From: Megaustenia siamemsis
Lineage: Eukaryota; Mollusca; Gastropoda; Stylommatophora; Ariophantidae
Assembly: GCA_032433765.1 (NCBI GenBank)
Contig: JAVIAB010000059.1
Span: 57,798,103-57,862,102, forward strand
DNA length: 64,000 nucleotides
Direction: 5' to 3'
In this document: in pieces, positions 41,926 to 54,124 of the stretch
Position numbering within the stretch: position 1 is the first letter of the stretch
Layout: every line of letters begins with the position of its first letter
Translations under genes and position numbers: made by a program
Notes under the pieces: generated by a model
Databases searched by the model: none
What the model saw: the letters and a program-made list of their open reading frames with translations, nothing else
What the model was told of the DNA's origin: nothing

Positions 41926-44200
41926 GGAGAGAATGGAATAATAACACATGAATTGTGAAGGCCTAGAGTGCTGCAATGGTCGTCAAGGTTACGTGACTTA
42001 TGGGGATTGATGACCACACCCCACCCACCTGCTTCGTTAGTAAACTGTTATGTCGTTGATTACATTTAAAAATGAACTTGGCACACGTATTCTCATGAAG
42101 AATGATACTGTATTGGACAAGAAAGACACACAACACATAAGCAAAGTCGATAGACCTGTACTGAGTCCACCCCGAATTACTCCGCCTTCCTGGCCTCAGT
42201 AACCAGATTTGTGTGCATGCACACTTCAATGATTTTATTTTTAACTGCAAGCTCTCATTCACTATTGTCCGTACTTCTGCTGCTTGTTACATTACCGAAC
42301 AATGCCTTTTATTCTTGCCACGAAAATCCGTCATGTATAAACACTCCAGGGCCTCTTACAATTCTTTAAATCCGCGCGCATTGTCACAATTTCTGCAGAA
42401 TGCATTAATGAAGAGCCCGTATAATTGGTAGTTTGTCAACTTAAAAGCATTAATCTAGCGTGGAGGTGAGGCGTTCTCCTCATAGCTCCCTATGTGATTC
42501 CAGAGTGAATTGGCTTTGCGATTTGAATGCAGTGATCTTTGCCCTCAGGGTATGTGAGTTCAAGTGCATGGCAATACCAGAGACGGCGATTACCGTAAAG
42601 GACTTGTGTTTGCATTATGCACTGAAATAAGAATAAATGCAGGCAGCATCACAACCAAAGAAAATGTAGACATAATTCCTGCATATTCTGTCATCATTTT
42701 AAGTGCATGTCACCTATCTGACATTACATCATTACGGTCTTGGCCGTGTAATGTAGTTTATTATCCGTGATATAATTTCCTTGTTTTACAGTGCTAGATA
42801 TGATCTCTTACCCGTTTCCTCTCCACTATTTCCTCTTGTGTGTTTCCAGAATTGTTCAGATGTTTTTTTCCTCTGACCGACAGTTTTTACCGCCATTAAA
42901 CTGTTGTCCTTTGTCTCCTACGCCAATCATCTTTCGCTGCTCCTTGCTAGAAGATTCATCATCATCAACTGCCGTGCCTGCTGATGGAAGTGATTATGTC
43001 TTTCACAACTTTCTGTCACTACAGTTGTTTATCAATTCCGTTGCTGATTTCTTACCAAAATCACTCTCTTGACTTGTTTTGCGCTATTTCTCTGTTCTCC
43101 TGTCTCTTTTTACCTCTCAGTATTTCAAGTCGTTATAAATTCCAGTTGTTCCCTTCTCATTACATGGTCAAAAATATAAATGTTTTGTTTTCCTGATATT
43201 GGAAATAAGTTGCATTTTTTACTGTGGCATATTTTAGAACGTTTTTCAATACTATTTGTAACTGTCCGTGGTATACTTAATAGTATTCTGTAAAATCACA
43301 CATCATTTGCTTCCAACGCTTTCCTTGTCTGTTATCCTTTTGTTCTGCATTCTCATCCATTTTCATAGGAGAAATCCGTTTTCTTAGTTTCCATTAACAA
43401 AAATGAATTGCCTAATATCGTTCTCATTTGTTGAAATACTCCCTTTGAATGAGTGACTCGGCGCCTCACTCCTGTTGTTTATCTACTATCTCAAAGTTAA
43501 CGTTGTTACAAGATGTTCAGCTCATTGACTCGTAACACTGTCCCATTTACTTTTATTGCGCACAGATGCACTTAGGTCATTTACCTGCTACTATATGCTT
43601 TGAAGATAGTCCTACCTGCAGGTGCCCTGCTGCCATGCTTGAGTGAAGAAAACGCTGAGGAAGGACACACAACAAAACAGCAGCCCTACTGTTTTGTGCG
43701 TGATAAGTGTAAGTCTAAGGCTAGCAGAGTCACAATCGTAGAGGAAACCGGTGGAAGGTGGCAAGAAAACCACCATCGTGATTTCTTTGTATAGTCATGG
43801 ACTCAAGTAGTACTTTGATCGTGTGACATATCAACATAGTAGTGTTTGTTTTCTAATAGAGTAAAAAACGCTTAGTGTGCTCATGATGTTGGCGATTATT
43901 TTCTCGTGTGTTACTTTTTCTCTTTATGATATGCCCACCCATGATATTACAGTAATGCCTTGTTCCATCGCTTGTACCTTCCTTTATAATTCTGCATGTA
44001 GAATACACGATTCATGTGATTATAAGAATATTGGCAATACTAATATGAGAAGTAGTCTAATTTTGCTTTTTAGGCTGTTTGATTTGTCAAGTTATACCCA
44101 GTCTTGGTAATACCGTTGCTGTCTAAGCTATTGATATTTGAACCATTGTTATTGATGATGGATCCCAGCATTTTGAATTGTACTGTTTCTAAACATTTAT
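41926..44200. other. no gene recognised
   Basis: About 2.3 kb without a recognised repeat or supported exon. A 64-codon frame at 43600-43794 has a donor-like gtaagt inside it (about 43709) and an acceptor-like cctgcag before it, but no known domain. Treated as unproven. Confidence 0.4.
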
Positions 44201-44204
44201 TCTG

Positions 44205-44535
44205 TATTCTCTGTCAGCGAAAGAAACTGGAAACATCTGGTGTCAGACGCAGCACATGAAGAACGAAAGTAAAAGAAGCGGCACAGCACTATTCGAGGAA
44301 TGATGAAAAAGGGCGCATCAGTGGAAAGGATGTCAAGGATGCATCAAGCGCGACAAATACATCTTGGTCATTCTGCGGATGGATCTGTCCATCCAGTACG
44401 AGCAAATTCAATCACGAGAGAAAGTGCTCAGTAAAACGGAATCCAGCACAAGAGACTAAGCTTTTACCAAACTAGCGACAAATCATGATTGCTTGCTACC
44501 ATCCGTCAAGACGCCAAAGGCCATATTGATTGATT
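44205..44535 (+). mobile_element. LINE A-related 3' fragment (subfamily A2)
   Basis: It begins within codons resembling ARNWKHLVSDAAHEERK (the DWQHLASDRT segment of family A). It passes a decayed zinc-finger region and ends gccaaaggccatattgattg, corresponding to the family A terminus gggccatata. Confidence 0.7.
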
Positions 44536-44984
44536 AACAATTTCTAAAGTTTATCTTTGTAGCGTTATTTTCTGGCTGTTGCGCTCAAGTTGGTTATGCA
44601 TTATTTTTTATATTATTTCTAGTGTCATTTGTGGTAATTTCCTATTTATTGATGGTGGTTCCATATGTACAACACAACATAAAACAACACGCAAAACAGT
44701 ACAGTACACACATTTGCAATACAATAAAGTGCACTGCATTTCATCGCAGTGTACAAACAGTTTATCTTTCTGTTGTATTGATTAGCACGCTCCTCTGAAA
44801 GCAAGACCTTTGATTCGATGAAGTCCCGTGTGTTCACTTAGGCTGCCATTTACTATTTCTCTTTTCTGTTATTTTATGCCTATTTCCTGGCCGTTATATC
44901 AATATACCAGCCGTTAGATTTATTATCTTTAGCATTTTCATTTCGTCACTTTCGTGAAATAAGGTAGCGTAGTGGTTGATACCT

Positions 44985-45250
44985 GGCTTTGTAGTAAAAA
45001 AAAAAGTTGTCTTTTACAGCAGCTTCCAATTACTAGGGCCTGCCGGTGGGGACTTATAGGACTGGAGAATAAAGGCGGCTTGGCCAGTGCAGTCACCGCG
45101 AGGTGTACGAGTCTGAGTTTTTCTTTTAGCCCCGATAGAAAAACAAAATTAAATTTGGACTCTTATAGGATTCGAACCCGCGTTCTCTTTTTTTGGAGAA
45201 AACAAAAACAGAAATAAATAGCTGTCGAGCCACTTGTACAAAGAAGACAA
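44985..45250 (-). mobile_element. possible tRNA-related SINE
   Basis: On the minus strand gcgggttcgaatcctataag is a strong B-box (about 45160-45180), and ggctcgacagc some 45 bases upstream could be the head. The remaining body is unfamiliar. It could be an old SINE or an isolated tRNA-like remnant. Confidence 0.4.
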
Positions 45251-45289
45251 ATAATAATAAATGAATATTATTATAGAGGGAAACTTCCA

Positions 45290-45490
45290 AGGCGATAATT
45301 TAGCGAATCATAGCAGGAAGAGGTATGTTTTACAGCACTCAGAAAAAATGACAAATAAACAACACCAGAAAAAAAACAAAGAACAATATATGATCCGAAG
45401 CAGGATCGAACCCATACTACCTGGCACTGCGCCTTGCCACGAGAAGCCGAACGCTAAGGAACACTGCCACTCAGCTAACTAAAACACTTG
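45290..45490 (-). mobile_element. tRNA-related SINE with good A- and B-boxes
   Basis: The minus strand reads ttagttagctgagtggcag (A-box tagctgagtgg), and 40-odd bases later tatgggttcgatcctgc (B-box). The body has ttctggtgttgtttatttg. The head region (aacactgccactcagctaac on +) is reused in the adjacent 90-bp array. Confidence 0.6.
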
Positions 45491-45757
45491 TACAAATGTG
45501 TGTCCAGGTTAGTGAAGTTAATACCAACGATACTGATCTCTGGCTAGGAAACACTGCCACTCATTTAACTAAAACACTTGTACAAATGTGTGTCCAGGTT
45601 AGCGAAGTTAATACCAACGATACTGATCTCTGGCTAGGAAACACTGCCACTCATTTAACTAAAACACTTGTACAAATGTGTGTCCAGGTTAGTGAAGTTA
45701 ATACCAACAATACTGATCTCTGGCTTCCCTCAACTACAAACCTATTTCTTAATCTTA
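45485..45757. repeat. 90-bp tandem repeat, 3 copies
   Basis: The unit starts cacttgtacaaatgtgtgtc and contains gttaataccaacgatactg and aacactgccactcat(t/c). The three copies are nearly identical, so the array is young. It encodes a 30-residue period on + (MCVQVSEVNTNDTDLWLG...), with no evidence of expression. Confidence 0.92.
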
Positions 45758-46735
45758 TTCTTGTCATTGACAAAAAAACAGACCAACTAGTCTAGTTCTG
45801 GCACGCCCAATGGAATCATAAATGACAGCACCACAGTTTTTTCCACGTTGAAATGAAGCCAAACTTAGAGTTAAAAAGACGCAAGAAAAAATACATCCCA
45901 CGAATAATTGGGTCTTGTTCTGTTGCCAGTTTTTTGTTTTAAGGCATATACATATATCAAAATGACATTATTGTTCTAATCTCTGTAATTTAAGATTTAT
46001 GGTCGAAAATGTCATGAGCATAGATCATTATCCTCATTGTTCTATTTCATAGAAGTGGTTTTAATTTGTGACTCCACTACATACATACATGTTTTAGTTA
46101 AGGTCAGTATGTGTGTATGAATGATATTTTGGTGGATAATGCATGTTTGTTATAGAAGGATCAAAGGTTGTAAAATATGAGTTTCGGAAAGGGGGAGGGG
46201 TGCGTGCGCATACAGTATTCAAGTTTCAGCACACGTTTTTAAATTGTAAGATGCATATTCTTCTCCTAATCACTTTGGATGTGTAATAGATGAAGCATGT
46301 ACATTTTATCTTATTGTCAAGGTACAACTGGGCACGTTAACTAAAGTATCAATGTGAAGCAGTTGTGCGTGCTGTCGTGCAATTTACACAAATCGGCTAT
46401 GAGAGAAGCCTTTGACATTTACTTTTGAGATCAACGTCAGCATGCTTCCAGCCTTCTGTGAAGGGTTTCTGGGTTTTTACACCCTTGATTACGTTGAACA
46501 TATTGTCTTGTATATGTGTGTTGTTAAAATAGTCCATATAAAAGCTGACAGCCAATAGGCTGGCACTGCTCTTTGTATTATTTATAATGAATGAATTACA
46601 TGTTTTTATACTTACAAGAAAGCGTTACCTGTGCCATATTTGCAGCTTGCACACCACCCCGCGCAGCTACCATTTGTTCATTCACACACACCACGTAACT
46701 GTAACGAGGATTGACTCTTGTCTTATCTCTGTTTC
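45758..46735. other. no gene recognised; likely intron or spacer
   Basis: AT-rich, lacking repeats that I can assign. It lies just upstream of the candidate exon at 46740 and may be intronic. Confidence 0.4.
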
Positions 46736-46739
46736 TCAG

Positions 46740-46825
46740 ATGCGGTTCATCACAAACATCACGGGCTGGGATGAGAAAAAACCTGCTCTCTACCACGGTC
46801 ATGTGGCCTTCATTGATTTCTCTCG
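46740..46825 (+). CDS. candidate internal exon of an unidentified gene
   Basis: An 86-bp segment has textbook borders: a pyrimidine-rich acceptor ctcttgtcttatctctgtttctcag before it and a donor gtgagtaat after it (both quoted only in part: tatctctgtttctcag, cg|gtgagt). The frame gives [19 protein letters not shown] then [10 protein letters not shown], ending in phase 2. It has one N-x-T site (NIT) and a mixed composition with Trp, His and Asp that looks like a folded domain. The protein family is not recognised. No second exon is identified in the window; neighbours are repeats. The first codon being ATG is probably incidental. Confidence 0.6.
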
Positions 46826-46989
46826 GTGAGTAATCTCCTCTTGTTCACCTTGTATTGTAACGATGTATTTTGTTTTTGTTTGGTACTACTTAATTCTTCC
46901 TAGGTTCTCTCGACGAATGAATACTGGTTTATTACTTGAGGCATTGGATGTTTGGTAGTGCGTGGGTCACAAGCGACCGAAGACTCATA

Positions 46990-47108
46990 GACTGTCGGAT
47001 CAGAATAAGTAATGAAAACTGATATTGACCACCAACTGCCGTTGGCCGTAGATGAACAGACTGACCAATCGATTAGGGATCGAAAAGAAAGGCGATCCAG
47101 TACTTTAA
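46990..47108 (+). repeat. fragment of dispersed repeat G
   Basis: Contains agactgaccaatcgatt, gggatcgaaaagaaaggcga and ccagtactttaaaaatgac, paralleling the gggatcgaagagagacgat and gtactcaaaatg blocks at about 4219-4254. It runs straight into the 43-bp minisatellite. Confidence 0.5.
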
Positions 47109-48148
47109 AAATGACATATAGAAGTCAGATGTCCTGGTACTAATGACACGGATGTCGCATACAGAAGTCGGATGTCCTGATACTAATGACACGGATGTCG
47201 CATATAGAAGTCGGATGTCCTAGTACTAATGACGCGGATGTCGCATATAGAAGTCGGATGTCCTAGTACTAATGACGCGGATGTCGCATATAGAAGTCGG
47301 ATGTCCTAGTACTAATGACACAGATATCGCATATAGAAGTCGGATGTCCTGGTACTAATGACACGGATATCGCATATAGAAGTCGGATGTCCTGGTACTA
47401 ATGACACGGATATCGCATATAGAAGTCGGATGTCCTAGTACTAATGACACGGATATCGCATATAGAAGTCGGATGTCCTGGTACTAATGACACGGATATC
47501 GCATATAGAAGTCGGATGTCCTAGTACTAATGACACGGATATCGCATATAGAAGTCGGATGTCCTAGTACTAATGACACGGATATCGCATATAGAAGTCG
47601 GATGTCCTAGTACTAATGACACGGATGTCGCATATAGAAGTCGGATGTCCTGGTACTAATGACACGGATGTCGCATATAGAAATCGAATATCCTGGTACT
47701 AATGACACGGATATCGCATATAGAAGTCGGATGTCCTGGTACTAATGATGCGGATGTCGCATATAGAAGTCGGTGGTCCTGGTACTAATGACACGGATGT
47801 CGCATATAGAAGTCGGATGTCCTGGTACTAATGACACGGATGTAGCATATAGAAGTTGGATGTCCTGGTACTAATGACACGGATGTCGCATATAGAAGTC
47901 GGATGTCCTGATACTAATGACACGGATGTCGCATATCGAAGTTGGATGTCCTAGTACTAATGACACGGATGTCGCATATAGAAGTTGGATGTCCTAGTAC
48001 TAATGACACGGATGTCGCTTATAGAAGTTGGATGTCCTGGTACTAATGACACGGATGTCGCATATAGAAGTTGGATGTCCTGGTACTAATGACACGGATG
48101 TCGCATATAGAAGTTGGATGTCCTGGTACTAATGACACGGATGTCGCA
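47109..48148. repeat. 43-bp minisatellite, about 24 copies
   Basis: The unit runs gacacggatgtcgcatatag, aag(t)cggatgtcctggtact, aat. Blocks with atatcgc and with gttggatg cluster separately, indicating local amplification. The first unit merges into repeat G sequence. Confidence 0.94.
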
Positions 48149-48150
48149 GG

Positions 48151-48414
48151 TTGCCACGAAGCAACACAAATTATAATCACTAAACTCCATTTCCAGGACC
48201 AACGACGAACTGGAGTAATCATCACGTGAATACAGAAATAGACTACCTTGGCTTACTTTAATATGTTTCAATTTGTTTCTAGCAGCATAACAAACATATG
48301 AGTATCGTGGTTTATGATCTTCACGATATCCACTCGATATGTAGAAACCTCAATCCTGTATGGATGCAGATATAGCAGTACTGTCAAGGTCTCCTGGAAG
48401 TTTGAACCTTCTAA
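48151..48414. other. no gene recognised
   Basis: Short spacer between the minisatellite and a LINE fragment, with no feature. Confidence 0.4.
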
Positions 48415-48625
48415 CTTTGAGGATAATTAGAATTCTTGGTTACAACTGGCAAAATACAGGGAAATAGAGATCGCGGATGACAAAGAGAGAAAATACTGGA
48501 TAGCTTGGTGTCATGGCATGGAAACAGTCAACAACAGAATCGATACTATGCACGGTGGATAGAAGATTGTGGAAGGACATGATCGCCTACGCCAACTGTA
48601 TGGCACATAATGGCGATGGTGAGAT
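48415..48625 (+). mobile_element. RTE-like LINE 3' fragment (family C)
   Basis: Contains ttggttacaactggcaaaat (TTGK equivalent), gagatcgcggatgac, cttggtgtcatggcatgg, agtcaacaacagaat and catgatcgcctacgccaac. It matches 39230-39420 (+) and the reverse complement of 61965-62160. Frame broken. Confidence 0.8.
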
Positions 48626-49221
48626 AACTGAGAAAAGAATAGAGTCACTGTACTGCCATGCACATCGTCTGAGGCCACTGAGTAGGTTTGGTTAAGGTCT
48701 TCTCCGTTGGTTCGGAGTTTGTGATTCTGAGATGAAGCCATCTTCAGTGTTTTCGCTAGTGTTTGCCGTGTGTGCTTCATACATGGGAACGTACTGAAGA
48801 ACGTGGGAATATGTGGGCACGTTAGAGTTGTCCATTGTGCGATGAAGATGATCTATCGACTAAACCAAACCGGGAAACAAAAGAGCTGATTATCTTGGCA
48901 ACGATGAGCCGGTTTCGATGAGGATAACACATACAGAAGGATCGCTTTCTAACTTGCAAACATTGTGGTTTGTAAAACACTGTCACTGATACTGATACAG
49001 TCCTGACAGTACAAACATTCAAAATACAAGATCTAAGAAGTAGGAGTTGAAGCTTTAATATACCTTTCTTGTCAGCCGCCAGGCAGCGGTACTGGTTGCT
49101 TGATCGGGTCTACGTCAGTCTAAATAAGATCGGGTCAATATTATTTTATTTATTTTTTAATATATAAAATAAACACATCTTATCTACACACTATGTAGCG
49201 ACTTCACATACGTTTTTTTCC
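48626..49221. other. no gene recognised
   Basis: Short frames only. It precedes the RTE fragment and is AT-rich near 49140-49175. Confidence 0.4.
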
Positions 49222-49625
49222 AGTTATTCATCATCATCATCATTGAGTGCCGTCTCCGCAACGAAGGTTGGCTACCATGGAGCGCCATTTTGCTCTATCT
49301 CTTGCTTTGATGGTGCAGGTTGTCATCGGTTGATTTGTCCATCTTTTGATGTTACTCGTCCATGTTAATCTTGGTCTGCCTCTGCCTCTTTTACCTTGTA
49401 TTTTTCCCTCCAGGATCACTTTCAGTAGGCTGTTGTGTCTTTTAACATGGCCTAAGAATCGCATTTGTCTTGTTCTAATTGTGTTCAGAAGTTCTCTTTT
49501 CATTTTTAGTTGTTTTAAGACTTTGTCGTTTGTTTTCTTTTCCTTCCATCCAATTCTACCTATTCTTCTATATATCCACATTTCAAAGGCTTCAATTCTC
49601 TGTTCTGTTTTCCAGTTATTAGTTG
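49222..49625 (-). mobile_element. RTE-like LINE 3' fragment with (ATG)n tail (family B, best copy)
   Basis: Minus-strand fragment ending in tcaatgatgatgatgatga. The coding part is intact for 113 codons (49581-49240), followed by the tandem tail. It is 5' truncated at about 49625, near IEAFEMWIYRR. Confidence 0.87.
49240..49581 (-). pseudogene. RTE-like RT C-terminal region, 113 codons open
   Basis: The frame reads MWIYRRIGRIGWKEK, NDKVLKQLKMKRELL, RQMRFLGHVKRHN and GKRGRGRPRLTWTSNI, then KARDRAKWRSMVANL and CGDGTQ, then stop. It corresponds to the C-terminal extension after the RT domain of RTE/BovB-type elements. All catalytic domains are missing, so it is a relic. It serves as the reference for the decayed copies at 2590, 33560 and 39440. 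Confidence 0.85.
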
Positions 49626-50160
49626 TTTTTATTGCAATAGATGATCGTTTTATCGATATAGAGATATAGAGAGTAGTTGATAGTTTATATATATATATAT
49701 ATATAGTTGATAGTTTTCTTGTTTTAGACTAGTTGGTAGTTTTAGTTTACAGAGAAGTCTCGCCAGCCGGCGAGAGTGCCGGATCCTCTGTCTCGAATGG
49801 GCCCAACCAATGCTGGCCACCTTTCTATATGTTGTGGGATAAAGCCACTGAGAAAGCGCAAGAACTATTGTACACACGTCAACACTAAAAAGGCCATTGT
49901 AGCCATCACCGGTACCATTCCGAGACAAGCTTTTGGAGATGTCACCAGCCTTGAGCTGACAGAAGCTTTCTTCTAACTCATTAATATTGACGTCTTAAGG
50001 TGTACGCAGTAGCAATAGAAAACGAATAAGGAGACGGTAAAACCAGTTTAATATGCTGTCGGTAAAAACGAGATGTCTCGGGTCTAAAAGCTGTAAGTTA
50101 GTACACGAAGCATTTTATGATCCTCTGAATTTCGGGTGGACGAGACAAACCAATAATCGT
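49626..50160. other. no gene recognised; (TA)n at 49688-49706
   Basis: A short (TA)n run, then about 230 bases of higher GC (49750-49975) with a 66-codon frame of no recognisable family. Confidence 0.4.
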
Positions 50161-50164
50161 CAGG

Positions 50165-53100
50165 ACAAACGTCTGCTGAACACACTGTCACAAACATCTG
50201 CAGTACACACTGTCACAAACATCTGCAGTACACACTGTCAGAAACACCTGCTGTACACACTGTCACAAATATCTGCAGTATACACTGTCACAAACATTTG
50301 AAGTACTCTCTGTCATAAACATCTGCTGTACACACTGTCATAAACATCTGCTGTACACACTGTCACAAACATCTGCAGTACACACTGTCACAAACATCTG
50401 CTGTACACACTGTCACAAACATTTGCAGTACTCTCTGTCACAAACATCTGCAGTACATGCTGTCACAAACATCTGCAATACACTCTGTCACCAACGTCTG
50501 CAGTACATGCTGTCAGAAACATCTGCTGTACATGCTGTCAGAAACATCTGCTGTACATGCTGTCAGAAACATCTGCTGTACATGCTGTCAGAAACATCTG
50601 CTGTACATGCTGTCACACACATCTGCTGTACATGCTGTCACAAACATCTGCTGTACATGCTGTCACAAACATCTGCTGTACATGCTGTCACAAACATCTG
50701 TTGTACACGCTGTCACAAACATCTGCTGTACACACTGTCACAAACATCTGCAGTACACACTGTCACAAACATCTGCTGTACACACTGTCACAAACATTTG
50801 CAGTACTCTCTGTCACAAACATCTGCAGTACATGCTGTCACAAACATCTGCAATACACTCTGTCACCAACGTCTGCAGTACATGCTGTCAGAAACATCTG
50901 CTGTACATGCTGTCAGAAACATCTGCTGTACATGCTGTCAGAAACATCTGCTGTACATGCTGTCAGAAACATCTGCTGTACATGCTGTCACACACATCTG
51001 CTGTACATGCTGTCACAAACATCTGCTGTACATGCTGTCACAAACATCTGCTGTACATGCTGTCACAAACATCTGTTGTACACGCTGTCACAAACATCTG
51101 CTGTACACACTGTCACAAACATTTGAAGTACTCTGTCATAAACATCTGCTGTACACACTGTCACAAACATCTGCAGTACACACTGTCACAAACATCTGCT
51201 GTACACACTGTCACAAACATCTGCTGTACACACTGTCACAAACATTTGCAGTACTCTCTGTCACAAACATCTGCAGTACATGCTGTCACAAACATCTGCA
51301 ATACACTCTGTCACAAACGTCTGCAGTACATGCTGTCACAAACATCTGCTGTACATGCTGTCAGCAACATCTGCAGTACATGCTGTTAGAAACATCTGCT
51401 GTACATGCTGTCAGAAACATCTGCTGTACATGCTGCCACAAACATCTGCTGTACATGCTGTCAGAAACATCTGCTGTACATGCTGTCAGAAACATCTGCT
51501 GTACATGCTGTCACAAACATCTGCTGTACATGCTGTCACAAACATCTGCTGTACATGCTGTCACAAACATCTGCTGTACATGCTGTCACAAACATCTGTT
51601 GTACACACTGTCACAAACATCTGCTGTACACACTGTCACAAACATTTGCAGTACTCTCTGTCACAAACATCTGCAGTACATGCTGTCACAAACATCTGCA
51701 ATACACTCTGCACCAACGTCTGCAGTACATGCTGTCACAAACATCTGCTGTACATGCTGTCAGAAACATCTGCTGTACATGCTGTCACAAACATCTGATG
51801 CACATGCTGTCAGAAACATCTGCTGTACACGCTGTCACAAACATCTGCTGTACACGCTGTCACAAACATCTACTGTAATGCTGTCACAAACATCTGCTGT
51901 ACACACTGTCACAAACATTTGCAGTACTCTCTGTCACAAACATGTGCAGTGCATGTTGTCACAAACATCTGCAATACACTCTGCCACCAACGTCTGCAGT
52001 ACATGCTGTCACAAACATCTGCTGTACATGCTGTCAGAAACATCTGCTGTACATGCTGTCAGAAACATCTACAGTACATGATGTCACAAACATCTGATGT
52101 ACATGCTGTCAGAAACATCTGTTGTACACGCTGTCACAAACATCTGCTGTACATGCTGCCACAAACATCTGCTGTACATGCTGTCACAAACATCTGCTGT
52201 ACATGCTGTCAGAAACATCTGCTGTACATGCTGTCACAAACATCTTCTGTACATGCTGTCACATACATCTGCTGTACATGCTGTCACAAATATTTGCTGT
52301 ACACTCTGTCACAAACATGTGCTGTACATGCTGTCAGAAAAATCTGCTGTACACACTGTCACAAACATTTGCAGTACTCTCAGTCACCAACATCTGCTGC
52401 ACATGCTGTCACAAACATCTGCAGTACACGCTGTCACAAATATCTGCTGTACATGCTGTCACAAACATATGCAGTACATGCTGTCACAAACATCTGCTGT
52501 ACATGCTGTCAGAAACATCTGCAGTACATGTTGTTACTAACATCTGATCTACATGCTGTCACAAACATCTGCTGTACATGCTGTCACATACATCTGCTGT
52601 ACATGCTGTCACAAACATCTGCAGTACTCTCAGTTACCAACATCTGCTGTACATGCTGTCACAAATATCTACTGTACATGTTGTCACGAACATCTGCTGT
52701 ACATGCTGTCAGAAACATCTGCTGTACACGCTGTCACAAACATCTGCTGTACACGCTGTCACAAACATCTGCTGTACATGCAGTCACAAACATCTGCAGT
52801 ACATGCTGTCACAAACATCTGCTGTACTCTCTGTCACAAACATCTGCAGTACGCGCTGCCACAAACATCTGCTGTACACACTGTCACAAACATCTGCAGT
52901 GCACTCTGTCATAACATCTGCTGTACACACTGTCACAAACATCTGCTGTACACGCTGCCACAAACATCTGCAGTACACGCTGCCACAAACATCTGCTGTA
53001 CACACTGTCACAAACATCTGCAGTGCACTCTGTCACAAACATCTGCCTACACGCTGTCACAAACATCTGCTGTACTCACTGTCACAAACATCTGCAGTGC

Positions 53101-53445
53101 ACTCTGTCACAAACATCTGCCGTACACGCTGTCACAAACATCTGCTGTACACACTGTCACAAACATCTGCCGTACACGCTGTCACAAACATCTGCTGTAC
53201 ACGCTGCCACAAACATCTGCTGTACACACTATCACAAACATCTGCAGTGCACTCTGTCACAAACATCTGCCGTACACGCTGTCACAAACATCTGCCGTAC
53301 ACGCTGTCACAAACATCTGCTGTACTCACTGTCACAAACAACTGCTGTAAACGCCATCAACAAACATCTGCAGTACACGCCATCACAAACATCTGCTGTA
53401 CACGCCACCAACAAACATCCGCAATAAAAGCCAGCAACAAATGCC
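50165..53445. repeat. 25-bp minisatellite, about 130 copies, with higher-order structure
   Basis: The unit is tgtcacaaacatctgctgtacatgc with variants cagaaac, cacac, cagtac and gtacaca. A marker variant (caatacactctgtcacc) recurs near 50481, 50851, 51299, 51704 and 51972. The first interval (from 50451 to 50826 for the adjoining cagtacatgc) is 375 bp, exactly 15 units. Since 25 is not a multiple of three and the unit has no stop in any forward frame, frames of up to 552 codons appear. These are Cys/His-rich (CCHKHLLYMLSQTSAV) but arise from the repeat, and I call no gene. Confidence 0.96.
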
Positions 53446-54120
53446 AGCAATAATGCTACACGCAGATATTGCCCATATCCTCACTTGCACTCAACTTCTA
53501 TTATCTCGAACGGTTTAATATCAGCAGGTAAATCACACGGTTGATCTGCAGATTGAATGAGATTGTCTTTAACCCCGAAGGGAAAGAATAAAAAAAAAAC
53601 ATAACATCAACAAAACCTAAATCGGCAAAGCTTACAGCATTTTTCTTTGTAATAGAGCTTCCAAGTTTCATGATGGGTCGAGAAAGGCAGAGATTCAATC
53701 AGCCTATGACATTTAGAATTGCTAACACTATGTTGTTATTATATCGTTTGTGGCAGTAACTCTAAGCTTTGTCCAGTATTGTGAAGCCAGTCTTTTACTG
53801 CTATTGTCTAGTCTGTATTTGCTACAACACTACACCTTGTGTGAGAAAACATGACTAAAATATCACATCACTGAAACTGTAATCCAGAGGCGTGGAACTT
53901 GAAATGAGCATTGACACCAGTATAACGAGCTCTCGCCCTTTCAGTTTCTAGAGCTCTGCAGATTATGAATTTTCTCCATGAATCAAATTGTGAACATGAG
54001 ATCATCTTATGTGCTCCGTTTTTGTCTGCTAATTGTTCCTCTTGAAGCTAGATATCAGCTTTGAAGTTTCTTTACTGTTCACTAATTTGAAGAAGTTTAG
54101 TTGCTAGAACATGTGCTGTA
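53446..54120. other. no gene recognised
   Basis: AT-rich spacer between two arrays. No exon, RNA or known repeat. Confidence 0.45.
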
Positions 54121-54124
54121 TTGC

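Noticed and set aside
43600..43794. Possible exon with internal gtaagt
   Set aside because: The acceptor is weak and there is no recognisable domain or partner exon, so the signal is within chance for this length.
50423..52081. 552-codon Cys/His-rich frame
   Set aside because: It lies wholly in a 25-bp tandem array. All three forward frames are open with the same cycling peptides, so it is a property of the unit and not evidence of a gene.
50165..53445. CRISPR-like array
   Set aside because: Units are contiguous with no unique spacers, and the context is a eukaryotic genome.
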